Positions 8,678 through 17,018 of a stretch of 64,000 nucleotides of DNA are shown piece after piece. Source of the stretch: Pseudomonas taiwanensis (GTDB lineage: Bacteria; Pseudomonadota; Gammaproteobacteria; Pseudomonadales; Pseudomonadaceae); assembly GCF_013393345.1 (NCBI RefSeq), contig NZ_QJRF01000029.1, positions 1 to 64,000 of the forward strand. The letters are read 5' to 3'. A program made the translations under genes and the position numbers. Under the pieces are notes generated by a model. The model was not told the origin of the DNA and ran no database searches. It saw nothing but the letters and a program-made list of their open reading frames with translations. Position 1 is the first letter of the stretch. Every line of letters starts with the position of its first letter.

Positions 8678-9441
8678 CAGAGATTGACCTTCGCCTTGTT
8701 ACGCGCAAGCGCGGCACCGGACGGGTCGCCCTGGCGATCGCGGGAGCGTGCGATCAGATCCCACAGGCTGGCCTGCATGGCCGGACGGCCATTGGCGTAG
8801 GTCAGCGCACGACGGGCGAATTGTTCGGCCTGGGCGGCATCGCCCTGGGCAAGGCGCACTTCGGCCAGTCGATAGAGCACTTGCGGTTCACGGGGCGCGA
8901 TGCGCTGCGCACGCTCCAGGCTGGCAGCGGCGCCATTGAGGTCGCCACCACCCTGTTGCTGCTGGGCGGTGGTCAGCAGCGCCAGCACCGGACCGTCAAG
9001 CTGTTCGTCGGCCGCCAGACCGCCCGCATTGCTGGGGATGCCGGTCGGAGCGCTGGGTGCGGGAGCACTGTAGCTGGGAACGGTGTAATTGCTGGAACCC
9101 GTAATGGGGGCGCTGGGCGCTGTGGCAGCCGGACCACCTGTAATGGGACCGGGAGTAATACCGCCGCTGGTGATACTGCCGCTGATAGGCGCACTGGATG
9201 CCGGTGCGGTAATGGGCGCGCCGGAACTGGCGCCCGGCACCATCACTACCACGCCGGAATCTTCGGGAATGCTGCGAGGCGCCGCAGGTGCCTGCTTGTA
9301 GCCACCGCGGTTGGAGGTTCCCTGCTCCAGTTCGGACAGGGGCGCGCCGGAGTCGACCACGGGAATGGCGCCTCGCTGCGGGGTAGAGCAACCGGCCAGC
9401 AAGGCGGCTGCCGCAAGGGCGGGAATCCAGGCTTTACTCAC
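8677..9441 (-). CDS. TPR-containing outer membrane lipoprotein
   Basis: A 254-residue lipoprotein. The lipobox LLAGC ends the signal peptide at Cys18. Residues about 70-150 are a low-complexity Ser/Pro/Gly/Thr/Ile linker, followed by TPR-like helices from about 155 (LLTTAQQQQGGGDLNGAAASLERAQRIAPREPQVLYRLAEV). The gene begins 16 bp after the mrcB stop, and analogy with lipoprotein activators of PBP1b (such as LpoB, or P. aeruginosa LpoP, a TPR lipoprotein beside mrcB) suggests it activates PBP1b. That function is inferred from context and architecture. Confidence 0.88.
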   Translation of the reverse strand: MSKAWIPALAAAALLAGCSTPQRGAIPVVDSGAPLSELEQGTSNRGGYKQAPAAPRSIPEDSGVVVMVPGASSGAPITAPASSAPISGSITSGGITPGPITGGPAATAPSAPITGSSNYTVPSYSAPAPSAPTGIPSNAGGLAADEQLDGPVLALLTTAQQQQGGGDLNGAAASLERAQRIAPREPQVLYRLAEVRLAQGDAAQAEQFARRALTYANGRPAMQASLWDLIARSRDRQGDPSGAALARNKAKVNL

Positions 9442-9457
9442 GTTTCGTCCTCTCGGT

Positions 9458-11776
9458 TCATTGCATCCAACCGCGAACCCAGTCCATCACCGAGTCCACG
9501 GGTGCTCCCAGGCCGCAGGGTGCGCCTGGTGCGGGTTCGCTGCCACGAATGTACGGCATCTGGACTGCGCCTGGGCAGCTCTGGTCAGAGCCCTGGCCGC
9601 TGTGCGGATCAATCCATGCCTGAGTCACGTTATCCGGCATCGGCATATCCAGGGGCAGCGGATCGGCCTTGCGCATGAAGCTGGTCCACACCTGCAGTGC
9701 GCCTGTGGCCCCCGTCAGCGGTGTCTTGCCATTGTCGTCGCGCCCCAGCCAGACCACGGCCAGCAGATCCTGGCTGAAGCCCGCAAACCAGCTGTCACGC
9801 GAATCATTCGTCGTGCCGGTCTTGCCCGCGAGGGTCAGGGATGACGGCAACTGGCTGTACACCGAGCGCGCCGTACCTTCACGCATCACACGTTGCATGG
9901 CGTTCTGCACCAGGTAGATGGCACCCGGATCGAAGCGTTGCTGGATCTGGAAGGGGTAACGCTTGAGCGGTTCGCCCTCGGCAGTCAACACGCTGCGGAT
10001 CGCCCGCAACGGCGTATTGAAGCCCCCATTGGCCAGTGTCTGGTACATGGTCGCCACTTCCATCGGACTCAACGCACCGGCGCCAAGCAACATCGACGGA
10101 TAAGCCGGCCACTCACGAGATACACCCAGCCTCTCGAGAGTTTTGAGCACATTGGGCACACCCAGTTCCAGACCCAGCTTGGCAGTCGACAAGTTGTAGG
10201 AATTGGCCAGCCCCTGATAGAGGTAAATAGTCCCGTGGGCACGGCGATCGTAGTTCTGCGGACGCCATACCTGTCCGTCCTGCCCTTTCACCGAGAAGGG
10301 TTCGTCAGCCACCCAACTGGTCAGGGTGTACTGGCTCGGACGCTCCAGTGCGGTGAGGTAGATCGCCGGCTTGATCAGCGAGCCGATGGGGCGCACTGCA
10401 TCCACGGCGCGGTTGAAACCGGCGAAGCGCGGTTGGCGGCTGCCGATCAGTGCCTGGATCTCACCGGTTTCCGGATTGCTCACGACCATGGCCGATTCCA
10501 CCTGATCCACGCCCTTGCGCCCTGCCAGGCGTTTCAAGGTTTCGTCCAGCGAGGTTTCCGCCTTGGACTGCAGGATGGGATCGAAACTGGTGAAGATGCG
10601 CAGACCTTCTTCGGTCAGGTCCTCTTCGCGGTAATCCTGGCGCAGCTGGCGTTTCACCAGATCGAGGAAGGCCGGGTAGGAGCTGTCCGCCAAGCTGCCG
10701 CGCTTGCTCACGCCCAGGGGCTTCGCTTTGGCTGCAGCAGCTTCGGCAGGCGTGATGACGCTCTGCTCGGCAAGTAGATCGATCACCAGATTGCGGCGCT
10801 CCAGCGCTCGCTCCGGGAATCGACGGGGGTTGTAGTAGGACGGCCCCTTGACCATTCCGACCAGCAACGCGATCTGGTCCACCTTCAGTTCGGCCAGGGG
10901 CTGGCTGAAGAAGTACTGGCTGGCGAGGCCGAAGCCATGGATGGCACGCTGGCCGTCCTGGCCGAGGAACACCTCGTTCAGGTAGGCCTCGAGGATTTCG
11001 CGCTTGTCGTAATGCAGCTCCAGCAGTACCGCCATCATGGCCTCGGTGGCCTTGCGGGAAATGCTGCGCTCGCTGGTCAGGTAGAAGTTCTTCACCAGCT
11101 GCTGCGTCAGGGTACTGCCGCCCTGGCGCAGCTCACCGGCCGTGGCGTTGATCCAGAAGGCACGGGCAATGGACTTGAGGGAAACGCCGTGGTGATTGAA
11201 GAACTCGCGGTCCTCCGTCGCCACCAGGGTTTCCACCATATAGGCCGGTACCTGATCCAGCTTGATCAGCACACGGTCTTCATGATGGGCGGGATACAGC
11301 CCGCCGATCAGCAGCGGTTCCAGGCGAGTCACGGCGAGATCAGCGCCGCTTGCCTGGCTCAGGCCCGCCACATAGTCGCCGGAAAAGCGCACACGCACCC
11401 GCTGCGCCGGCTCGGCACCTTCGTAGAACTGGAAGCCACGGGTGTTGAGGTCTACGGTACTGCCGGAAACGGCGGCGGCGCCCGGGCCGTTGGACACGCT
11501 CTCGCGCCGGTAGCCCAGGGCGTCGAGTTCCTTCAGGAAATCGTCCTTGGACAGTTTCAGGCCAACGAACAGCTCCAGCGGACGGGCATACACCTTCGCC
11601 GGCACTGTCCAGCGTTTGCCGGAGAATTTCTCCTGCACCACGGCGTCGAGATAGATGGCGAAACCGGCCAGCACTACCAGGCCTACGAGGCCCAGTTTGA
11701 CGGCCCAGCCCAACCAGGGGCGAAGGCCGCTGGAACGGCGTTTAGAGCGGGATTTGGGGGATCGGGGACGAGTCAT
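9458..11776 (-). CDS. mrcB: PBP1b, bifunctional peptidoglycan synthase
   Basis: A 772-residue class A penicillin-binding protein that polymerises lipid II and cross-links peptides. A short basic cytoplasmic tail precedes a transmembrane helix (about 24-44) and a UB2H-like region. The GT51 domain has EDREFFNHHG near 188-197 and GGSTLTQQLVKN. The transpeptidase domain has SLIK (Ser466), SYN in NSYNLS, and KTGT. The ATG has no Shine-Dalgarno; instead TATAAT lies only eight bases upstream, so the transcript may be leaderless. The TPR lipoprotein downstream is a likely activator. Confidence 0.95.
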   Translation of the reverse strand: MTRPRSPKSRSKRRSSGLRPWLGWAVKLGLVGLVVLAGFAIYLDAVVQEKFSGKRWTVPAKVYARPLELFVGLKLSKDDFLKELDALGYRRESVSNGPGAAAVSGSTVDLNTRGFQFYEGAEPAQRVRVRFSGDYVAGLSQASGADLAVTRLEPLLIGGLYPAHHEDRVLIKLDQVPAYMVETLVATEDREFFNHHGVSLKSIARAFWINATAGELRQGGSTLTQQLVKNFYLTSERSISRKATEAMMAVLLELHYDKREILEAYLNEVFLGQDGQRAIHGFGLASQYFFSQPLAELKVDQIALLVGMVKGPSYYNPRRFPERALERRNLVIDLLAEQSVITPAEAAAAKAKPLGVSKRGSLADSSYPAFLDLVKRQLRQDYREEDLTEEGLRIFTSFDPILQSKAETSLDETLKRLAGRKGVDQVESAMVVSNPETGEIQALIGSRQPRFAGFNRAVDAVRPIGSLIKPAIYLTALERPSQYTLTSWVADEPFSVKGQDGQVWRPQNYDRRAHGTIYLYQGLANSYNLSTAKLGLELGVPNVLKTLERLGVSREWPAYPSMLLGAGALSPMEVATMYQTLANGGFNTPLRAIRSVLTAEGEPLKRYPFQIQQRFDPGAIYLVQNAMQRVMREGTARSVYSQLPSSLTLAGKTGTTNDSRDSWFAGFSQDLLAVVWLGRDDNGKTPLTGATGALQVWTSFMRKADPLPLDMPMPDNVTQAWIDPHSGQGSDQSCPGAVQMPYIRGSEPAPGAPCGLGAPVDSVMDWVRGWMQ

Positions 11777-11784
11777 GGCGGCGC

Positions 11785-11790
11785 ATTATA
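11785..11790 (-). promoter_or_regulatory. -10 element (TATAAT) directly before mrcB
   Basis: A perfect TATAAT on the minus strand ends eight bases before the mrcB ATG. Seventeen bases further up is only a weak -35 (CTGTTG). If used, transcription would start one to three bases before the start codon. Confidence 0.5.
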
Positions 11791-11891
11791 CGCACTTTAT
11801 CCACAGCCAACAGGCACGCCCTGACGGTTTGCAGGGCCGCCTGTAGAGGCGATAATGCCGCCCTTCCACAGCGACAGAACAAGGAATGCCC

Positions 11892-13451
11892 GTGAGCCAG
11901 TCCCTGATAGCCGCCCTGCAGAATCCCGCCCTCTACCCCCACTCGGTGGACGGGTTCCAGGTCATCGAGACGCACATCTCCTGGGTGCTGCTGACCGGAA
12001 GTTACGTCTACAAGGTGAAAAAGCCGGTGAATTTCGGCTTCCTCGACTTCACCGACCTCGAAGGCCGCCGGCACTTCTGCGAGGAAGAACTGCGCCTCAA
12101 CCAGCGCCTGACCCGCGATCTCTATCTGGAAGTCCTGCCGATCACCGGTAGCATCGAGGCCCCGCAAATCAATGGCGACGGCGCGGCCATCGAGTACGTG
12201 CTGAAGATGCGCCAGTTCCCCCAGGAAAACCTGCTCAGCGCATTGCAGGCTCGCGGCGAGCTGACCCCCGCCCATGTCGACGCACTGGCCGGGCAGATCG
12301 CCAGCTTCCACCTGGCCGCACCGAAAGTAGCCCTCGAACACCCGCTGGGCACTGCTGATGCAGTGATGATGCCCGTCCGCCAGAACTTCGAGCAGATCCG
12401 CCCGCTGCTCAGCGACAAGGCCGACCTGCAACAACTGGATGCGCTCGAGGCCTGGGCCGAAAGCAGCCACGAGCGCCTCAAGCCCCTGCTCGTGCGACGC
12501 AAGCAGGAAGGCTTCATTCGCGAGTGTCACGGTGATATCCATCTCGGCAACGCGACGCTGATCGACGGCGAAGTTGTGCTCTTCGACTGCATCGAGTTCA
12601 ACGAACCCTTCCGCTTCACGGACGTCTACGCCGACATCGCCTTCATCGCCATGGACCTGGAAGACCGCGGCCTCAAGTCCCTTTCCCGCCGCCTGGTCAG
12701 CCAGTATCTGGAACACAGCGGCGACTACGAGGGACTGGAGCTGCTCAACTTCTACAAGGCCTACCGCGCGCTGGTTCGCGCCAAGATCGCCCTGTTCAGC
12801 CTGGCTCACCAGGACGATGCCGTGCAAAAGGCCGCCACTGTTCGCCAGTACCGCAACTATGCGGGCCTCGCGGAAAGCTACAGCGCCATCCCGTCACCCT
12901 TCCTGGCCATCACCAGTGGCGTGTCCGGTTCCGGCAAGAGCCACGTCGCGCTGCGCCTTGTGGAGTCCCTGGGCGCCATTCGCCTGCGTTCGGACGTTGA
13001 GCGCAAGCGCCTGTTCGGTGAACAGCCAGCCGGTGCGCAAGGGCTGCAGGACGGCATCTATAACGCTGACGCGAGCAAGGCGACCTACGAACGCCTCAAC
13101 GAACTGGCGCGCGTGATCCTGCATGCCGGCTTCCCGGTAGTGATGGACGCCACCTTCCTGAAACAGGACCAACGCAAGGCTGCCCGCCAGGTTGCCGAAG
13201 AGACCGGCACACCGTTCCTGATCCTCGACTGCCACGCGCCGGAAGCGGTGATCGAAGCCTGGCTGGAGCAGCGTCGGGCCGAAGGCAACGACCCGTCTGA
13301 CGCCACCATGGATGTGGTGCGCGCCCAACTGGCCAGCCGCGAACCGCTGGATACCATCGAGCAGGCACAAAGCAAACGGATCGACACTGATCAGCCCGCC
13401 AGCCTCGATGGCCTGGTGGAACTCATCCGCCAACACCTGCCGGGCGTCTGA
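11892..13451 (+). CDS. Aminoglycoside phosphotransferase-like / AAA P-loop kinase fusion
   Basis: A two-domain cytoplasmic protein of about 519 residues. The N-terminal APH-like domain has the Brenner motif CHGDIHLGN near residue 214 and a DCIEFN metal loop; the C-terminal P-loop domain has GVSGSGKS near residue 345 and resembles zeta-toxin/AAA_33 kinases. The substrate is unknown; this fused family is widespread in proteobacteria and is not an antibiotic resistance gene in the usual sense. I prefer the GTG at 11892, since AAGGA sits six bases upstream; the ATG at 11886 directly abuts it. It is divergent from mrcB. Confidence 0.85.
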   Translation: MSQSLIAALQNPALYPHSVDGFQVIETHISWVLLTGSYVYKVKKPVNFGFLDFTDLEGRRHFCEEELRLNQRLTRDLYLEVLPITGSIEAPQINGDGAAIEYVLKMRQFPQENLLSALQARGELTPAHVDALAGQIASFHLAAPKVALEHPLGTADAVMMPVRQNFEQIRPLLSDKADLQQLDALEAWAESSHERLKPLLVRRKQEGFIRECHGDIHLGNATLIDGEVVLFDCIEFNEPFRFTDVYADIAFIAMDLEDRGLKSLSRRLVSQYLEHSGDYEGLELLNFYKAYRALVRAKIALFSLAHQDDAVQKAATVRQYRNYAGLAESYSAIPSPFLAITSGVSGSGKSHVALRLVESLGAIRLRSDVERKRLFGEQPAGAQGLQDGIYNADASKATYERLNELARVILHAGFPVVMDATFLKQDQRKAARQVAEETGTPFLILDCHAPEAVIEAWLEQRRAEGNDPSDATMDVVRAQLASREPLDTIEQAQSKRIDTDQPASLDGLVELIRQHLPGV

Positions 13452-13715
13452 CCGCCCCCTCGCCGCGCCGGGCAACATCCGTCGCGGCTTCTATACTGCC
13501 GGCTGGGTCGCACTCAGCCGGTAGCCGGAACTTCCCCGCCGATTACCCGTGCAGACAGTTGAAGCCTGCGCCCGCCCTATCGTCAGCAGTGATCGTATTC
13601 CGTGCAGGGAGCGCACGAGGATTGAGCGATAGCACAAGGCCACGCCCCAAGAATGGCCGCTACACTTATCCATAGGCCCTGCTCCTCTCGTGCCATTCCA
13701 TCGCAAGGAGGCTCG

Positions 13716-13988
13716 ATGAACGACGAACTGCAACACATGAAGAATCTGGGCAAGACTTCTGCACAGTGGCTGCATGCCGTCGGCATCCACAGCGCTTCCG
13801 ATTTGCGCAGGCTTGGCGCTGTCGGTGCCTACAAAGCCGTTCGGGCACGAGGCTTCCGGGCGTCCAAGGTTCTGCTCTATGCCATCGAGGGTGCCCTGCT
13901 GGACATCCACTGGAACGACCTGCCCCCTGGCCACAAGGCAGAACTGAACCATCAGCTGGATACTCCAGTCGCCCACAACAAGAGCTAG
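13716..13988 (+). CDS. TfoX C-terminal domain protein
   Basis: A 90-residue protein made of a stand-alone TfoX-C / helix-hairpin-helix-like domain (LKNLGKTSAQWL-type start, then LRRLGAVGAYKAVRARG). TfoX/Sxy proteins take part in competence regulation, but the stand-alone C-terminal form has no firm role. A strong AAGGAGG site five bases upstream sets the start. The 264-bp space before it shows no gene or clear structure. Confidence 0.8.
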   Translation: MNDELQHMKNLGKTSAQWLHAVGIHSASDLRRLGAVGAYKAVRARGFRASKVLLYAIEGALLDIHWNDLPPGHKAELNHQLDTPVAHNKS

Positions 13989-14093
13989 CTCACAACCTCC
14001 ATCAAGAGAGATTTACGAGCCGGCCCGAGGTCCCTATTGTTTCAGGGACCTTCGTGTGCGATGCCATTCCAGACAGTTCAAGGAATTACTGCC

Positions 14094-14894
14094 ATGTACC
14101 TACTTGGGGAGCAACCGGCCTACGCCGATCAGCTGATCAACAGACTGCAAAGCATCCCCGGGCAGCTGCTCGACGGGCTGGAACCCAGCGGCCCCGCACT
14201 ACGCCTGGAGCAGATCGAAGACCTGTCACCGCTGATGCCCGGCAACCAGCTGTTCCTGATCGAGAACGGCCTGATCCATGCCATCGTCGACGAGCGCCCG
14301 CTTTTCTATCTCCAGGAGGGTGACCTGATCGGCCTGCGCCAAGGCATCGACCTTCCCTCCTGCCGCTACAGCAGCGACGAGCCCATCAGCCTGCTGCCGT
14401 TCAGCCGCAGCGAAGTGTTCAAGCACATTTATGGCAACGAGAAGCGCCAGGAACTGTTCATCCAGTACCTGGTGGGTCATACCGCCCTGCTCTCGGATGC
14501 CGTGGCGCGCCTGAAGCAACCGGACGTACGCCCATCCACCGGCTTCCAGCACTTCTCCGCGGGCGAGGAGCTGATTCACCAGGGCGACGAAGCTGACCAC
14601 GTCTTCATCATCATCGAAGGCCATGCGGAAGCCTTCGTCGATGGGCAAAAGGTCGGCGACGTGCAGAAGGATGAAATCTTCGGCGCCATGGCCGTGTTCA
14701 CCCGTGAACGCCGCAGCGCCACGGTAGTGGCCAGCGAGGCCTGCACCGTGATGGTGATCCCCAAGGAGCAGTTCCTCAGCCTGATGCAGAGCAATCCGCG
14801 GATCGCCCACAGCCTCATCGAGAGCATGGCGCGCCGCATCGACCTGCTGAACAAGGAAGTCACCCAGCTTCGGCTATCCCCCGAGCGAAACTGA
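14094..14894 (+). CDS. cbpA: CbpA-like cyclic nucleotide-binding protein
   Basis: A 266-residue cytoplasmic protein with a C-terminal cyclic nucleotide-binding fold (FSAGEELIHQGDEADHVFIIIEGHAEAF, then FGAMAVFTRERRSATV). It occupies the place of P. aeruginosa cbpA, a Vfr-controlled cAMP-binding protein. The N-terminal half (1-130) is a degenerate second cNMP-like or regulatory fold (LFLIENGLIHAIVDERPLFYL). No DNA-binding domain is visible. The phosphate cassette reads FGAMA where most family members have FGE, so the ribose-contacting Glu is absent. AAGGA nine bases upstream supports this ATG. Confidence 0.85.
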   Translation: MYLLGEQPAYADQLINRLQSIPGQLLDGLEPSGPALRLEQIEDLSPLMPGNQLFLIENGLIHAIVDERPLFYLQEGDLIGLRQGIDLPSCRYSSDEPISLLPFSRSEVFKHIYGNEKRQELFIQYLVGHTALLSDAVARLKQPDVRPSTGFQHFSAGEELIHQGDEADHVFIIIEGHAEAFVDGQKVGDVQKDEIFGAMAVFTRERRSATVVASEACTVMVIPKEQFLSLMQSNPRIAHSLIESMARRIDLLNKEVTQLRLSPERN

Positions 14895-14939
14895 TCCAGA
14901 CAACAGAAACCCCGGCACAGGCCGTAATGCTGTTCACAT

Positions 14940-14979
14940 AAGAACGCCGCTAATCCCTTACCGGGTGAGCGGCGTTCTT
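14940..14979 (+). terminator. Hairpin after cbpA
   Basis: AAGAACGCCGCT (14940-14951) pairs perfectly with AGCGGCGTTCTT (14968-14979), 46 bp after the cbpA stop. The tail GGTTTC is only weakly T-rich. Confidence 0.7.
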
Positions 14980-15002
14980 GGTTTCTGCAGCGGGGAAACG
15001 CT

Positions 15003-15068
15003 GTAGGAGCCAGCTTGCTGGCGAATGGGCGATATCCCGGAAAGCTTCGCGAGCAAGCTCGCTCCTAC
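15003..15068. repeat. Inverted pair of Pseudomonas REP elements
   Basis: GTAGGAGCCAGCTTGCTGGC (from 15003) and the opposed GAGCAAGCTCGCTCCTAC (ending 15068) are two REP-type palindromes in opposite orientation, the usual pairing in intergenic DNA of pseudomonads. They are mobilised by RAYT transposases in trans; no such gene is in the window. Confidence 0.85.
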
Positions 15069-15180
15069 AACAACAGGGACACCTCGTGGGCGGGGCTAAC
15101 TGAACAGTATTACGGCACAGGCCGGGGTTTCTGCTTATGGAATCAACGGATGAAGAAAAGTCGGAATCGGCGCTTGACTC

Positions 15181-15199
15181 GGTAATGATAATCGTTATT
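15181..15199 (+). promoter_or_regulatory. Fur box over the prrF promoter
   Basis: GGTAATGATAATCGTTATT agrees with 16 of 19 positions of the Fur consensus. It covers the space between TTGACT (15175-15180) and TATTAT (15197-15202), so iron-loaded Fur would block RNA polymerase. Confidence 0.85.
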
Positions 15200-15207
15200 A
15201 TTGGCAC

Positions 15208-15322
15208 AACTGATCGCGAGATCAGCCGGTAAGCTGAGATTCCAAGCAGTCGGACTCTTCAGGTTATCTCCTCATCAGGCTAATCACGGTTTTTGACCCG
15301 GCAAATTGCCGGGTCTTTTTTT
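15208..15322 (+). ncRNA. prrF: PrrF iron-responsive small RNA
   Basis: The roughly 115-nt sequence starting AACTGATCGCGAGATCAGCC and passing through the CAAGCAGTCGGACTCTTC core matches PrrF. PrrF is an Hfq-dependent RNA that represses non-essential iron proteins when iron is scarce. It has a 5' stem (GATCGCGAGATC), the single-stranded pairing core, and an intrinsic terminator (15295-15315 plus T-run to 15322). Fur control is direct. Only one copy is present here, whereas P. aeruginosa has prrF1 and prrF2 in tandem at this site. The 5' end is placed by homology. Confidence 0.93.
15295..15322 (+). terminator. prrF intrinsic terminator
   Basis: GACCCGGC...GCCGGGTC followed by seven T residues; the stem is 15295-15304 with 15306-15315. 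Confidence 0.9.
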
Positions 15323-15347
15323 GCCCGCGATTTTCATCCGGCGTGCC

Positions 15348-16232
15348 TCAGCGCGCCGGAGCCATCTGCTTCTTCAGGTTGGCGCAGTGATCGATAGGGG
15401 CAAGCGCCGCGGTGTACCAGACATAGTCGGCTGCACCCTGCTCCACCGGCTTGCCCACCTCGGAGAGGATCAGCACGGCATTGCCATCAGCCTTGCCCAG
15501 ATCCGCCAGGTGCAGGGGCACGCCCAGGTCGCGACGCACGTGGAAAGCACCGGCGAACAGCATCGCCGGGGCCGGTGCCGCCAATAGCCGCTCGGCCATG
15601 CGGCGGTCACGCTGTTGCTGCACGGCTAACATCGCTGGCATCTGCGATCCCGGGAGCATGCCGCAATGCGAATCGCGGATCTGCTCCAGCAACGGTTCAC
15701 GCACGGACTCAGCGGTGGACAGCTTGCCCTGCAGAACCGGGCGCTCCTTGTAGATGCGCTTGATCTCGCTGCGGTCGAGGTTGGCCGCCAGAAGCGGATA
15801 AGGCTGCGTCAGCGCATGGTGGACAATCGGCCCGTATAACTCCCAGTTCCAGTTCTTCTGCCAAGCCAGCGCCTGGGGCAGGTCACTGGGCATCGGCCCA
15901 CGGCGCACAGCATCCACCTTGGCCTGCTGTTCGGGCTCAAGCATCTCCAGCAACAGGCTGCCCTGATCACGGCGACTCTCAAGGGCCTGCAGCAGCCAAA
16001 GCTGCAGGGCATGGTGATCCGGATTGTCATGCTGCTCGCCAACCAGCACGCGCGGCTGGGCAGCGAGCCGTTCGACCAGTTGCTCCGGCGTCAGAAGCTC
16101 CCCGGTGCGCAGGTCACGGATTTCACCCAGCTCCGGTCGATCGCGCCCCTCGGGGCTCTGCCAGGCTGGCGGTGGTGGAAGGGTCTGACAGGCAGCCAGC
16201 AGGCTGCAGAAGAAAAGCAGGAAAACACGCAT
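15348..16232 (-). CDS. phuW: PhuW-like ChaN-family heme-binding lipoprotein
   Basis: A 294-residue lipoprotein with lipobox LLAAC (Cys15). The body is a ChaN / DUF399 fold with the conserved VLVGEQHDNPDHH near residues 86-98 and EMLEPEQQ. ChaN proteins bind stacked heme pairs at the outer membrane and are linked to iron and heme use. It is last in the heme-uptake operon, 18 bp after phuV, in the position of phuW of P. aeruginosa. Its precise transport role is not established. Confidence 0.88.
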   Translation of the reverse strand: MRVFLLFFCSLLAACQTLPPPPAWQSPEGRDRPELGEIRDLRTGELLTPEQLVERLAAQPRVLVGEQHDNPDHHALQLWLLQALESRRDQGSLLLEMLEPEQQAKVDAVRRGPMPSDLPQALAWQKNWNWELYGPIVHHALTQPYPLLAANLDRSEIKRIYKERPVLQGKLSTAESVREPLLEQIRDSHCGMLPGSQMPAMLAVQQQRDRRMAERLLAAPAPAMLFAGAFHVRRDLGVPLHLADLGKADGNAVLILSEVGKPVEQGAADYVWYTAALAPIDHCANLKKQMAPAR

Positions 16233-16250
16233 GGAAAGTCCTTGTTTGAT

Positions 16251-17018
16251 TCAGCGAGCAACAATCAGGGGATGGCCCCGCTCCGGATGGCGCTGCACCA
16301 GCACCTCCAGGCCGAAGACGGCCTTGAGTGGTTCCGCCTGAAGCACCTGCTCCGGCGAGCCCAGCACATGCGGTCGACCATCGGCGAGCAACAGCAGGCG
16401 ATCGCAGTAACGCGCGGCCAGATTCAGGTCATGGAGGATCACCAGCACCGCTACCCCGCGCTCGGCGAAGGCACGCACGGCCTGCAGGGTGATGTGCTGG
16501 TGCAAGGGATCGAGCGCCGAAGTGGGTTCGTCGAGCAACAGTATCTGCCCGGCTTTCCCCGGCCAGAGTTGCGCCAGCACCCGGGCCAGGTGCACGCGCT
16601 GACGCTCGCCCCCGGAAAGCGCCACATAGCTGCGGCCGGCAAGATGGCTGGCATCCGCCGCCTCCAGCGCCTGCGCCACGACCTCGGCATCGCGTTCTCG
16701 TCCGGTGTCGTGAGGCATGCGCCCCATGGCCACGACCTCTTCGACGCGAAACGCGAAGCTCAGCGTGGAGCTTTGCGGCAACACTGCAAGGCGCCGTGCA
16801 CGCTGCGGACCGTTCCACTCGGCCAGCGCACGGCCATCGAGGCTGACATCCCCGCCTGCAGGCGACACCTCGCCGCACAAGGCCGCGAGCAGGGTGCTCT
16901 TGCCTGCCCCGTTGGGCCCGAGCACGCCCAGCACCTCGCCGGGTTGCAGTTCCAGATCGACGCCCGTCAGCACTTGCTTGCCGCCGCGCAGCACGTCCAG
17001 TTGTTCAACGCGCAGCAT
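16251..17018 (-). CDS. phuV: PhuV, heme ABC transporter ATP-binding protein
   Basis: A 255-residue ABC ATPase of the HmuV type that powers heme import across the inner membrane with PhuU and PhuT. It has Walker [10 protein letters not shown] (about 35-43), signature LSGGERQRV (about 134-142) and Walker [13 protein letters not shown], followed by the switch His (VILHDLN). The start overlaps the phuU stop as TGATG, indicating translational coupling. Confidence 0.95.
   Translation of the reverse strand: MLRVEQLDVLRGGKQVLTGVDLELQPGEVLGVLGPNGAGKSTLLAALCGEVSPAGGDVSLDGRALAEWNGPQRARRLAVLPQSSTLSFAFRVEEVVAMGRMPHDTGRERDAEVVAQALEAADASHLAGRSYVALSGGERQRVHLARVLAQLWPGKAGQILLLDEPTSALDPLHQHITLQAVRAFAERGVAVLVILHDLNLAARYCDRLLLLADGRPHVLGSPEQVLQAEPLKAVFGLEVLVQRHPERGHPLIVAR

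Noticed and set aside
11892-13451. The phosphotransferase domain as an aminoglycoside resistance gene
   Set aside because: The fusion to a P-loop kinase and housekeeping context fit a conserved family of unknown substrate, not a resistance determinant.
13452-13715. A possible gene or RNA in the 264-bp gap before the TfoX-C gene
   Set aside because: No frame with a start and ribosome site and no clear hairpin with T-run was seen on either strand.
15003-15068. The paired palindromes as a CRISPR array or attachment site
   Set aside because: There are only two opposed REP copies, no spacers, no cas genes and no integrase.
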